Positions 6,600 through 12,759 of a stretch of DNA of 25,201 nucleotides are shown here, piece by piece (position 1 is the stretch's first letter; every line of letters begins with the position of its first letter). Under the pieces are notes generated by a model. It was not told where the DNA came from. It saw only the letters and a list, made by a program, of their open reading frames with translations, and did no database searches. The position numbers and the translations under genes were made by a program. Origin of the DNA: a virus; the IMG/VR virus record IMGVR_UViG_3300003691_000046, positions 1 through 25,201 of that record; one strand, 5' to 3'.

Positions 6600-6950
6600 T
6601 CACATCTTAGTTTTAATTTGATTATATTTTTCAGTACCAGCGTCAACCGAATCACAGTGAAAACTTCCGTGCTGCTTTTCATTAAATAAATCAGAGTAAT
6701 ACATTAAAATTTCTTTCATATTTGACGCTCCTTCCATTAAAATAACTAAAGGAAAAGCCAGAACAGCACATATTTTAAAAAATACAGTACTCGTTCTATG
6801 CATCAGAAAGTCATCATCTGACATATAATAATCATAATGGGTTGCCCAATTTCTTTTTCTTTTTGGGAATAACTTTTCATGCTGACGGCGGCTTAATTTG
6901 AATTTAATAAAGCCATTGTCAATAGGGTTTTTATAGATATATTTTTCCAT
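6600..6950 (-). CDS. Membrane protein, tandem duplicate (copy A)
   Basis: A 116-residue paralogue of 6165-6533. They share YIYKxPxDNGFIKFKLSRRQ near the start, a single hydrophobic segment (VFFKICAVLAFPLVILMEG) and the ending VDAGTEKY. The start at 6950 is chosen by alignment with the paralogue; an in-frame ATG further upstream (6992) would overlap the micro-gene at 6959-7042. The two copies are separated by about 65 bases and appear to be co-transcribed. The C-terminal half after the membrane segment has diverged most. The function is unknown. Confidence 0.75.
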   Translation of the reverse strand: MEKYIYKNPIDNGFIKFKLSRRQHEKLFPKRKRNWATHYDYYMSDDDFLMHRTSTVFFKICAVLAFPLVILMEGASNMKEILMYYSDLFNEKQHGSFHCDSVDAGTEKYNQIKTKM

Positions 6951-6958
6951 TATTTTGC

Positions 6959-7042
6959 CTAATTCACAATTATCATTGCCCATAACAAACACACAAGAAA
7001 CAATCCAAAACTCATCATAATTGCATTTCCTTTTTCACCCAT
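6959..7042 (-). CDS. 27-aa membrane micro-protein
   Basis: A 27-residue open frame (MGEKGNAIMMSFGLFLVCLL, then WAMIIVN) is a short polar start followed by a single transmembrane helix. An AGGGTG ribosome binding site sits 7 bases before its ATG. It fits exactly between its neighbours: 4 bases after the upstream stop and 8 before the next start. It precedes the duplicated membrane-protein pair and may act with them. Small single-helix proteins are common in phages; no function can be assigned. Confidence 0.6.
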   Translation of the reverse strand: MGEKGNAIMMSFGLFLVCLLWAMIIVN

Positions 7043-7046
7043 TATT

Positions 7047-7340
7047 TCACCCTTTTATCCTATTATAAAAATCTTCTACTTCATCTTTTTTGTTCAAATT
7101 ATATCGGCTTAATACCTCATCAGGTACTTCAAAAATATCAAATTCATCGATCTTGCGATTTAAAAGAGATTTTCTAAATCTACCGACAATTGGTTTTTTG
7201 CAAAAATCATATACAAGGATTGCTATTTTATCTTTGGCATCTTGATAACTTTTAGCAATAAATCTCCATGCAAATTTACGGCTACCATCTTTTTCTATGA
7301 GATCACACTGATACCAACGGTATTTACTTATATCATCCAT
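7047..7340 (-). CDS. Hypothetical protein, 97 aa
   Basis: A soluble, charged 97-residue protein: MDDISKYRWYQCDLIEKDGS at the start, then KFAWRFIAKSYQDAKDKIAI. The pattern suggests a small alpha/beta domain whose N-terminal strand pair is followed by a helix. No catalytic motif is seen and no family recognised. It follows the gene at 7344-7598 with a 3-base gap and precedes the membrane micro-gene, so it belongs to the same operon. Confidence 0.65.
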   Translation of the reverse strand: MDDISKYRWYQCDLIEKDGSRKFAWRFIAKSYQDAKDKIAILVYDFCKKPIVGRFRKSLLNRKIDEFDIFEVPDEVLSRYNLNKKDEVEDFYNRIKG

Positions 7341-7343
7341 ATA

Positions 7344-7598
7344 TTAAACTAGTAAATCTTCTGGAGTTTCATTAAATAAAAAACAATCAATCTCAAAAAA
7401 AGATCGTATTCTGTCAATAAACAGTATTTGACACATTGTCCAATCGTGATTTGCTAATAAGACTCCGCCATTTTCTTCTTTAGTTCCGTTTTTTATCTTA
7501 TGTTTACGCATAACTGAATAAAACATATCAAGGCAATCTTTAAATGTATCTGTTTCCTTAAACTTCAAATTTATCAATTCTTCTGCTATATCTCTCAT
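7344..7598 (-). CDS. Hypothetical protein, 84 aa
   Basis: An acidic 84-residue protein, MRDIAEELINLKFKETDTFK onward, probably mostly helical. GGAG lies 8 bases ahead of the ATG, supporting this start. No known motif. It is the first gene after a short gap (7599-7634) downstream of a secreted protein gene. Confidence 0.65.
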   Translation of the reverse strand: MRDIAEELINLKFKETDTFKDCLDMFYSVMRKHKIKNGTKEENGGVLLANHDWTMCQILFIDRIRSFFEIDCFLFNETPEDLLV

Positions 7599-7634
7599 TT
7601 TTTAACTCCAACTTAGGTTGTAAATATATTTGTA

Positions 7635-7973
7635 CTATTTTATCCTCACATTCTTAGTAAAAGTCCACATTTCAAAAGCTCGTTTACCTAAATAAATTCT
7701 GATATTAGCTCTGTTGCTCCACAATCCAGCATCAATAACAGTTATCTCAAATGGTAATTTCGTTTTAACACATTTACTGCTAGTAAATAGATAATTATAA
7801 GCGCGATTATCCTTATCAACTAAAGCGTCCATAATTTGATTAAGATGATCTTTTTTCTCGCATACGATTGAACCTATCGGCAGTTTATTAGCCCAATTTC
7901 CAGCATACAATAAACCGGAAAAACATGCAATTAATACGCATGTCAGTATTAGTTTTTTAGATAGGTTTTTCAT
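7635..7973 (-). CDS. Small exported protein, 112 aa
   Basis: An exported 112-residue protein with a clear Sec signal peptide: KNLSKK basic start, LILTCVLIACFSGLL hydrophobic core, and cleavage after LYA at about residue 24. The mature part has two Cys (in GSIVCEKKD and SSKCVKT) that may form a disulfide, and looks beta-rich near the end (RANIRIYLGKRAFEMW). The family is unknown. Exported accessory proteins in phage early regions can act on the cell surface, for example in blocking superinfection, but nothing in the sequence shows this. Confidence 0.75.
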   Translation of the reverse strand: MKNLSKKLILTCVLIACFSGLLYAGNWANKLPIGSIVCEKKDHLNQIMDALVDKDNRAYNYLFTSSKCVKTKLPFEITVIDAGLWSNRANIRIYLGKRAFEMWTFTKNVRIK

Positions 7974-8011
7974 TTTTTAATCTCTTGCATATTTCCTCAA
8001 AACCATCAATT

Positions 8012-8266
8012 TCATTTAGAATCCTCAACTATGTGAATCATTAAACCGCCCCATCCTTCGCTAATATTCTCGCCATCTTTACTTGTTAAGTCATCAAGCC
8101 TTAATATTACTCCTAGTCTTGCTTTTTCATTTAAGTTTAACTCACGTATATCTGATTCACTTATAACTAATTCAGCCAACTTCATGACATTATTTTTATT
8201 AGTTGTTGCTTTTACATTTTCAGCCCCATATTCATCATATGTAGAAAGTATATAAATTTTACTCAT
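8012..8266 (-). CDS. Conserved phage protein, 84 aa
   Basis: An 84-residue protein starts MSKIYILSTYDEYGAENVKA and ends EGWGGLMIHIVEDSK. This start/end combination resembles a hypothetical protein recurring in phages, with two beta strands flanking a helix, but I know no function. GAGGA lies upstream of the ATG. It follows the Cys-rich micro-gene at 8270-8449 by 3 bases, so co-translation is likely. Confidence 0.7.
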   Translation of the reverse strand: MSKIYILSTYDEYGAENVKATTNKNNVMKLAELVISESDIRELNLNEKARLGVILRLDDLTSKDGENISEGWGGLMIHIVEDSK

Positions 8267-8269
8267 ACT

Positions 8270-8449
8270 TTAATCCTCATAATACGCGCATTGATTTATA
8301 ATTGCCATATTTAAAAATCGCTCAAAATCCTGACATTTTTTCTTAAAACTTTCATGTTGCAATTCAAATTTTGCGATGAGATTATCTTTGCTTTTGTTCA
8401 CCTCGCAATCATGTTGAAATGCGCATTTATCACACGATGATTTATTCAT
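8270..8449 (-). CDS. Small Cys-rich protein (CxxC-x5-C type), 59 aa
   Basis: A 59-residue protein, MNKSSCDKCAFQHDCEVNKS onward, has Cys at 6, 9 and 15 plus two later Cys, a spacing that could hold zinc or an iron-sulfur cluster. Its ATG overlaps the stop of the upstream gene by 8 bases and its stop lies 3 bases before the next ATG, strong support that it is real. A similar CxxC-x5-C protein lies at 15400-15567. The function is unknown. Confidence 0.75.
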   Translation of the reverse strand: MNKSSCDKCAFQHDCEVNKSKDNLIAKFELQHESFKKKCQDFERFLNMAIINQCAYYED

Positions 8450-8657
8450 TTTTATCTCTAGTTAACGGCGTATCGCCTGGATTTAATACAAGTTTAGTTT
8501 TTAATCCATTAATAAGTATAAAATAACTGCCTAAATCTGTAAAATTATCACTGCCAGTAAGCTTGACATTAGTTTGAATATTAAGACAAACCTCGGCTTC
8601 TCCAAAGCCATTTTTAACTAGATCATCTAATAGTTTTTGTAATTCTGATATTTTCAT
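8442..8657 (-). CDS. Hypothetical protein, 71 aa
   Basis: A 71-residue protein, MKISELQKLLDDLVKNGFGE then AEVCLNIQTNVKL. The N-terminal helix followed by a beta strand (ISELQKLLDDL...EAEVCL) is shared by many small phage proteins of unknown role. It follows the radical SAM gene with a 9-base gap, so it is likely in that operon, and it overlaps the next small Cys-rich gene. Confidence 0.65.
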   Translation of the reverse strand: MKISELQKLLDDLVKNGFGEAEVCLNIQTNVKLTGSDNFTDLGSYFILINGLKTKLVLNPGDTPLTRDKNE

Positions 8658-8666
8658 TTGTACTCA

Positions 8667-9479
8667 TTAAACATCTACTAACAAGTTTTTTAAACGCTCA
8701 ACATCATGCCTACTAAGCCATGAAGATTTATCATCACATAAAGCTTTTCCTTGTCCGCTATATGAAGATTCAGCAACAGTTAAATTAACAGCATCAATAT
8801 ATTTGCTATACACTCCTTCAGATTGGTAGTATGTTTTGTCGTTGATGTTATTTTTATCTAAAAAATGTTTATACATAGTCGCTAATTTAGTATCAATACT
8901 AATACTCACATATTCATATTTTTTAGCTAATTTTACCCAATCTTGTTTATACTGGACTTCTTGCAAATTGGAACCTCTTCCTGTGCTTTTATAACCAAGC
9001 AATACGATAGTTTTATATTTAAAATTTGTATTCACATAATTTAGAATTGATTTAAAACGTTCTATCGACTGCATACCCAATATATAATGAAAAGTTATGC
9101 CACTATCATCTCCTTTTAATATTTTTTTCAACCTTTTTAAGTCTGAAATTGATGTTATTGAAACTCCAATGCCGCCAACAAAAGAGCTAATTAAATTGCG
9201 AAATGATTCATATTCAAACCAATCATAATCGGCAGTTGTGATATTCGGTTTAATATTATATTTTTTGCATTTTTCAAGTATTTTAATAATACCTGGATGA
9301 AATATTGGTTCTCCTCCGCCTATTGCAACTTCAAATACTCCTGATTCGCTGAGGGTTTCTAATATTTTATCTATATTATAAAGTCTAGCATGTATTCCTT
9401 CTGTTGTTGAATCTTGATAACAGAATTTACATTTTTTATCACAATAGTCAGTTATTTTTAAATCAACTAATTCTGGCAC
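8667..9479 (-). CDS. Radical SAM enzyme, apparently 5'-frameshifted
   Basis: A radical S-adenosylmethionine enzyme of unknown substrate. The cluster-binding CDKKCKFC (C-x3-C-x2-C) sits at residues about 13-20 of the readable frame, and VAIGGGEPIFHPG is the SAM-binding GGE motif. The C-terminal part carries further Cys (GKALCDD) but no clear auxiliary cluster set. The GTG at 9479 is the only obvious start in frame, yet the frame stays open for 23 more sensible codons back to 9548. An ATG at 9561, overlapping the upstream stop codon, reaches that frame only with a +1 shift. So the native protein probably starts at 9561. Known members modify peptides, tRNA or nucleosides. Confidence 0.85.
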   Translation of the reverse strand: MPELVDLKITDYCDKKCKFCYQDSTTEGIHARLYNIDKILETLSESGVFEVAIGGGEPIFHPGIIKILEKCKKYNIKPNITTADYDWFEYESFRNLISSFVGGIGVSITSISDLKRLKKILKGDDSGITFHYILGMQSIERFKSILNYVNTNFKYKTIVLLGYKSTGRGSNLQEVQYKQDWVKLAKKYEYVSISIDTKLATMYKHFLDKNNINDKTYYQSEGVYSKYIDAVNLTVAESSYSGQGKALCDDKSSWLSRHDVERLKNLLVDV

Positions 9480-9557
9480 GTATGTTTCAAAGTCTTCTAT
9501 AACTTCATGATCATTTCCTATTCGTAATTTTGTGCCGTTATATTGATTAAATAAAAC

Positions 9558-10037
9558 TCATCCATATTGTTCTTTTCTAATAAAATAGTCAGTATCTGTC
9601 TCTATGTAAGAATGAAACTGTTCATAATCTCCAAAGGTATAACTGTCTTCATTGTCATTGCCGCCGACTATAGATAAAGTATCGTTATTTATTATATGAT
9701 CAGCAAAAGCTTTATAAAAATCTGTGGCAAGTTGACCGTTCAAATACTGTGGACATCTAAAAAGAGATTGATGATCGACATATCCGCCACATTCTCCTTG
9801 ATAGTTAGGGAAAGTATCTTTTATTATTTGAATCTGCCTTGACTCATCCATCTTATACGGCATTGAGGCGTAAAGAGATTGAGCAAAGTAAGATGTTTTA
9901 GCTTCTTTTGAGCTACATATAAATTCCTGCCATCCAAATTCATCATGATCTCTTGAATCTTTACCGTTATAAACGATAATTGAATGTGTCGAACTGCTAT
10001 TTGTTGCAAAACCACGGCGTATATTTAATAGTTTCAT
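9558..10037 (-). CDS. Protein with N-terminal GFATNSSSTHS motif
   Basis: A 159-residue protein begins MKLLNIRRGFATNSSSTHSI. Proteins starting with a basic residue, then GF(A/V)(T/S)NSSS, recur in phages and bacteria; no function has been established for this leader-like motif as far as I know. The rest is acidic and aromatic with no catalytic motif I recognise. Its stop codon overlaps the apparent ATG of the radical SAM gene (ATGA), so the two are translationally coupled. That makes it a candidate partner or substrate of that enzyme, which is inference. A weak promoter lies in the gap upstream. Confidence 0.75.
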   Translation of the reverse strand: MKLLNIRRGFATNSSSTHSIIVYNGKDSRDHDEFGWQEFICSSKEAKTSYFAQSLYASMPYKMDESRQIQIIKDTFPNYQGECGGYVDHQSLFRCPQYLNGQLATDFYKAFADHIINNDTLSIVGGNDNEDSYTFGDYEQFHSYIETDTDYFIRKEQYG

Positions 10038-10074
10038 ATTTTAGTTTTTGTTAGATTTTTTCATATATATAATA

Positions 10075-10103
10075 ATAGTATAGTTGCCAATTGTATCAAT
10101 CAA
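10075..10103 (-). promoter_or_regulatory. Possible promoter
   Basis: TTGATT (10103-10098), a 17-base spacer and TACTAT (10080-10075); an overlapping TATACT gives 15-base spacing. It overlaps the stop of the upstream gene and points at the GFATNSSSTHS protein gene. Confidence 0.35.
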
Positions 10104-10506
10104 TCTTTTTTAAATGTTCATCTGTAATCTCAAAACATTCAATTTTATCTATACAATTTTCAAGTATTACGTGGATAAATGGCTCATTTATTCTTGGCAA
10201 CATACCTCTAATAATTACATGATTATTTTTATTCAAATATTTCCAAACAGGCATGTTTAAATAATCATATTCCCACACACTTTTCTGTTGCTCATGATTT
10301 TCAAATATACATAACTGAGTCTCAGGCAATCTTCCAAGTCGGTTAAAGCCATGATCTAATCCTAAAAATATTTTACCTAACCCCATTATATATGTAGAAG
10401 GACAATGAGACTTGCATCCTATACCAATTTCATTTTCTTTAAAACATTCATTCCCGCCGTAAATACATCCAGGACATTGATATTCATTTACATAGTTATT
10501 TTTCAT
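10096..10506 (-). CDS. Conserved phage Cys-rich protein, 136 aa
   Basis: A 136-residue protein with Cys clustered near the start (YQCPGCIYGG, ECF, IGCKSHCPS), likely a metal-binding knuckle, then LGLDHGFNRLGRLP, MPVWKYLNKNNHVIIRG and a C-terminal alpha/beta part. The block order (CPGC, GFNRLG, PVWKY, RG.LPR.N.PFIHV) resembles a hypothetical protein I have seen in other phages, without known function. It has its own promoter (TTGACA/TATATT) that overlaps the end of the HD gene. Confidence 0.75.
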   Translation of the reverse strand: MKNNYVNEYQCPGCIYGGNECFKENEIGIGCKSHCPSTYIMGLGKIFLGLDHGFNRLGRLPETQLCIFENHEQQKSVWEYDYLNMPVWKYLNKNNHVIIRGMLPRINEPFIHVILENCIDKIECFEITDEHLKKID

Positions 10507-10560
10507 TATTTTTTACCTATTTTATTTTTCTTTTAAAATTTAACTTACTAAACAATATAT

Positions 10561-10590
10561 AATATATTACCAATGATATAATTTTGTCAA
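10561..10590 (-). promoter_or_regulatory. Sigma70-like promoter
   Basis: TTGACA (10590-10585), an 18-base spacer and TATATT (10566-10561), followed by a GTTTAG leader. The -35 overlaps the stop codon of the HD gene. It drives the Cys-rich gene starting at 10506. Confidence 0.7.
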
Positions 10591-11042
10591 GCGATAAATG
10601 CTTTCTTAGCCTCACCCAATATCTGAAACGCTTTATGATATTTTTTAATTCGCTTGAAATCTTCCGCGCTCAATCCTTTCAGTCTCGTTATATCAGAATT
10701 ATGCTCTAAATCTTTTCGCTTTACTCTGATAGCATCGTAATTAGAACAAATTTTCTTAATATATACTTTTATATAATTTTCACAAGAATAATGTGTAAGT
10801 AAATCGAGCGCGGTTAAAACTCGTTCACTAAATCCCAATGACTCCAAATAATTAAAATCCATAGACGAATCTTCAAATACATCATGTAGAACTGCAATTA
10901 TAGCAAGTTCCGTATCAAACATTACTTGGTTCATTAAATGCATTGGATGTAGAATATAAGGCGCGCCGCCTTTATCAAATTGTCCGTCATGATCCTCAAC
11001 CGCTACTTTAATGGCAGTCGCTAATAATTTATTTTTGTCCAT
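10587..11042 (-). CDS. HD hydrolase of the SpoT/MESH1 (alarmone hydrolase) type
   Basis: A 151-residue HD-domain phosphohydrolase resembling the hydrolase half of RelA/SpoT and the small MESH1-type enzymes, which remove pyrophosphate from (p)ppGpp. Visible family residues are HDGQFDKGGAPYILHP (His18, His32) and VLHDVFEDS (His53, Asp54, Glu57-Asp58), in the order and spacing of the Mn-binding site. No synthetase, TGS or ACT domain is present. If active it could lower the host alarmone level during infection; NADPH or nucleotide hydrolysis are alternatives for this family. It follows a terminator by about 40 bases and no clear promoter was found for it, so it may depend on read-through. Confidence 0.82.
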   Translation of the reverse strand: MDKNKLLATAIKVAVEDHDGQFDKGGAPYILHPMHLMNQVMFDTELAIIAVLHDVFEDSSMDFNYLESLGFSERVLTALDLLTHYSCENYIKVYIKKICSNYDAIRVKRKDLEHNSDITRLKGLSAEDFKRIKKYHKAFQILGEAKKAFIA

Positions 11043-11081
11043 TATTTTTTTTAATTCACTCGATTTCTATGGTTTTAAAAC

Positions 11082-11128
11082 AAAAAAGCCCCAACCAACG
11101 CAACGGAGAATAACGTCAATCAAGGCTT
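11082..11128 (-). terminator. Rho-independent terminator with long G-U-rich stem
   Basis: On the minus strand AAGCCTTGATTGACG pairs over all 15 positions with CGTTGGTTGGGGCTT (six G-U) around a 13-base loop, followed by TTTTTTG. It ends the transcript carrying the kinase, DUF3310, ASCH and nuclease genes. The opposite strand would have six mismatches. Confidence 0.8.
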
Positions 11129-11149
11129 AGTAAATAAACAATTTTATTT

Positions 11150-11560
11150 TTAACAATCTGAACTAGCATTTGGATGTTCAAAATTAGAAGCCATCCGCTT
11201 AATTATTGGTATTAAATAATCCCTTTCAGTATCTTTTGATCGCTGAATACAAATTTCCTCACATGTATCAACTAGATGATATTTAACAACCCACAAATTA
11301 TCTTGCCACATTTTACGCCTTTCATTTGTATGATTTGTAGCGTCTAAAATAACATTAGTATGTCCAGCTAAAAACAATGATCTAACCATTGTATGTGCAA
11401 AACCCCATATTAATGGCTCTACCTCAGCATTCCATAATGTCCCATGCATGGCTAATCTAATAGCATCAGGCTCTACAATGGGGAATCCCATTTCTTTTGA
11501 CACGGTTGATTTGCCACTTCTTGGCAATCCCACCATCATGTGCAATACATTAATATTCAT
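11150..11560 (-). CDS. P-loop kinase, T4 polynucleotide kinase-like (AAA_33)
   Basis: A 136-residue P-loop kinase like the 5'-kinase domain of T4 Pnkp. Walker A GLPRSGKST is at about 12-20; the substrate-binding acid lies in VEPDAIRLAMHG (compare RDDYR in T4); VILDATNHTNERRK matches the conserved D-TN-N-ERR segment; and CIQRSKDTE looks like the lid arginines. There is no phosphatase domain on this polypeptide, but a T4 Pnkp-like phosphatase domain lies at 24921-25201. The likely role is phosphorylating 5'-OH ends of nucleic acid, for example in tRNA repair, although AAA_33 proteins have other substrates and no RNA ligase is seen here. It overlaps nothing and starts 2 bases after DUF3310. Confidence 0.8.
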   Translation of the reverse strand: MNINVLHMMVGLPRSGKSTVSKEMGFPIVEPDAIRLAMHGTLWNAEVEPLIWGFAHTMVRSLFLAGHTNVILDATNHTNERRKMWQDNLWVVKYHLVDTCEEICIQRSKDTERDYLIPIIKRMASNFEHPNASSDC

Positions 11561-11562
11561 AA

Positions 11563-11787
11563 CTATTTTCTTGTAAAAAATTCATCTAGCTCTAAAATTA
11601 AGTCAAGCTCGTGTCTGATTTTTTCAATATCTTCTTTACCTTTGCCTGTTGGCAAATTGTATCTACATATTCGCTTTACAATACAACCCTGCAAAAATGA
11701 AAGATTATTTTTAGTTGCAAATTCTACAGGCTGAATTTTGAAATCTTTATAATGATTTCCCCCAACTTGTTTTACTAATGCGTTCAT
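11563..11787 (-). CDS. DUF3310 protein (SaV-like)
   Basis: A 74-residue DUF3310 protein. It has the full family signature: VGGNHYKDFKIQPVEF at the start, LSFLQGCIVKRICRY in the middle, and the lysine/acid-rich GKEDIEKIRHELDLILEL helix at the end. Members are widespread in phages, often annotated as nucleotide kinase-associated (T7 gene 1.7 carries a related segment), but the isolated domain has no proven activity. It lies in a tight operon between ASCH and the kinase with gaps of 2 bases. Confidence 0.9.
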   Translation of the reverse strand: MNALVKQVGGNHYKDFKIQPVEFATKNNLSFLQGCIVKRICRYNLPTGKGKEDIEKIRHELDLILELDEFFTRK

Positions 11788-11789
11788 AA

Positions 11790-12098
11790 TTATGCTGTAA
11801 TAGGCTTTAAATCTTTAATAAATATTCGAGCTATATAAATGTTCAATTCTCCGTAAATTGCCTTTATAGACTCTGTATCTCGATCATTAAACGCCGTCCC
11901 ATGCTGACAAGCAAATTGCCAAATTATACCTTTCATTCTATCGTGTTTTCCATATCCTTTTGACAAAATTACTTCACGGCCAATTTTACAAGTCTCGTTA
12001 TTCCATCGCTTTCCAAAAAGTCTCAACTCTTCAGTTTTTGCGCCAGATTTAAAGGCTTCATAATATTCTGTTTTCAGTGGGATAAATAGTGGTTTCAT
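11790..12098 (-). CDS. ASCH domain protein
   Basis: A 102-residue ASCH-domain protein (PUA-like beta barrel thought to bind RNA or modified nucleotides). Signature residues are visible: KTEYYEAFKSGAKTEELRLF near the start (the G-K-x-E-x-R region), then the CKIGREVILSKGYGKHDR strand pair. Known ASCH proteins include a cytidine-derivative hydrolase (YqfB) and RNA-binding regulators, so base or nucleotide processing is the likeliest area of work, as inference. It is in an operon with the nuclease (3-base gap) and DUF3310. Confidence 0.85.
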   Translation of the reverse strand: MKPLFIPLKTEYYEAFKSGAKTEELRLFGKRWNNETCKIGREVILSKGYGKHDRMKGIIWQFACQHGTAFNDRDTESIKAIYGELNIYIARIFIKDLKPITA

Positions 12099-12101
12099 GT
12101 T

Positions 12102-12557
12102 TTAAAATATTTTTTCTAAATCATTATTTTTGTGAACTCTTCGCAGTGCTGAACAAAGCATTGTAATTTCTGACGGTGTATGTGTTTTAAACGTTGGCCA
12201 ATTACACCATATATTTCCTTCAGGAGCTAATATTTTTTTAACTTTGCATTTTTCATCGACAACTAAAAATCCCCATTTTTCAGGAATATCTCGGATAGTT
12301 AATAATCCTTCAGGAGCCATATAAAAACGATATTTGCCCACGCCAAGATATTCATGTTTTCTGAAATCTTTCTTTTGATCAGCAAAAAAATCAGATCGAG
12401 ACGTTTTGCATTCAATTAACACAGAGTATCCATTTTTCCATCCAATAGCGTCTGGTTGTTCAAGAGTATAAGTGGTCAATTCTTTAAATGCAAAAGAACA
12501 TCTAGCAGATTTTAAAAGCCAATTATACGCAACCTCAACAAGTTCTGAGTGAGTCAT
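12102..12557 (-). CDS. PD-(D/E)XK nuclease-like protein (MmcB/VRR-like)
   Basis: A 151-residue restriction-fold nuclease. The catalytic core is visible as QPDAIG, then VLIECKTSRSDFFADQKKDF: Asp of the PD motif, then Glu-x-Lys, with the SRSDFxADxK tail typical of MmcB-like and related phage proteins. The C-terminal part (KWGFLVVDEKCKVKKI) completes the sheet. I start it at the ATG at 12557 (MTHSELVEVAYNWL) rather than an in-frame TTG at 12593, because the latter lies inside a terminator stem. No Shine-Dalgarno sequence is visible. The probable role is DNA repair or cutting of damaged or branched DNA. It heads an operon directly after the RNA terminator. Confidence 0.78.
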   Translation of the reverse strand: MTHSELVEVAYNWLLKSARCSFAFKELTTYTLEQPDAIGWKNGYSVLIECKTSRSDFFADQKKDFRKHEYLGVGKYRFYMAPEGLLTIRDIPEKWGFLVVDEKCKVKKILAPEGNIWCNWPTFKTHTPSEITMLCSALRRVHKNNDLEKIF

Positions 12558-12578
12558 ATATTTTTTATAGGTATAATA

Positions 12579-12753
12579 TAAAAAATGCCTCAAATGAAAT
12601 TAATCAAATGAAGCATTTGAGCTAATCATGATCAAAGCGATAAGAGGGAGCTTTAAGAGTCTATAGCCCGCTAAAACAAGACTCCGATTCGATTTCTATA
12701 ATGTTGTGTTAAAGCTAAAAAATTAAATCAAATCATCTTACCGCTTACTTGGT
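12579..12753 (-). ncRNA. Candidate structured non-coding RNA (about 170 nt)
   Basis: Between a strong promoter (12789-12760) and a T-tailed hairpin there is no open frame but a nested set of stems. Outer stem: GCGGTAAGA (12744-12736) with TCTTATCGC (12645-12637), 9 pairs. Middle stem: AGCTTTAA (12716-12709) with TTAAAGCT (12656-12649), 8 perfect pairs. Inner stem: GAGTCT (12684-12679) with AGACTC (12662-12657), abutting the middle stem. TATAG (12700-12696) can also pair with CTATA (12666-12662) to give an H-type pseudoknot. I do not recognise the family. It could be a free small RNA or a leader of the nuclease operon. Confidence 0.65.
12580..12618 (-). terminator. Terminator of the candidate RNA
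   Basis: AAATGCTTCA pairs with TGAGGCATTT (12618-12609 with 12592-12583, one G-U) and is followed by a run of T on the minus strand. An alternative perfect stem CTCAAATG/CATTTGAG overlaps it. It separates the RNA from the nuclease gene. Confidence 0.7.
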
Positions 12754-12759
12754 ATACAC

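Noticed and set aside
6951-6992. Longer version of the duplicated membrane gene starting at 6992
   Set aside because: It overlaps the 27-aa micro-gene, and the paralogue aligns from the ATG at 6950.
9824-10015. Minus-strand frame of 63 codons inside the GFATNSSSTHS gene
   Set aside because: Out-of-frame shadow of a better supported gene, with no ribosome binding site or family pattern.
12558-12593. Upstream TTG start for the nuclease gene
   Set aside because: It lies in the stem of the terminator of the candidate RNA and adds low-complexity residues; the ATG at 12557 begins the family-like sequence.
12665-12685. TGTTTTAGCGGGCTATAG looks vaguely like a Cas9 repeat or tracrRNA segment
   Set aside because: There is no repeat array, no cas gene, and the bases belong to the loop and stems of the candidate RNA.
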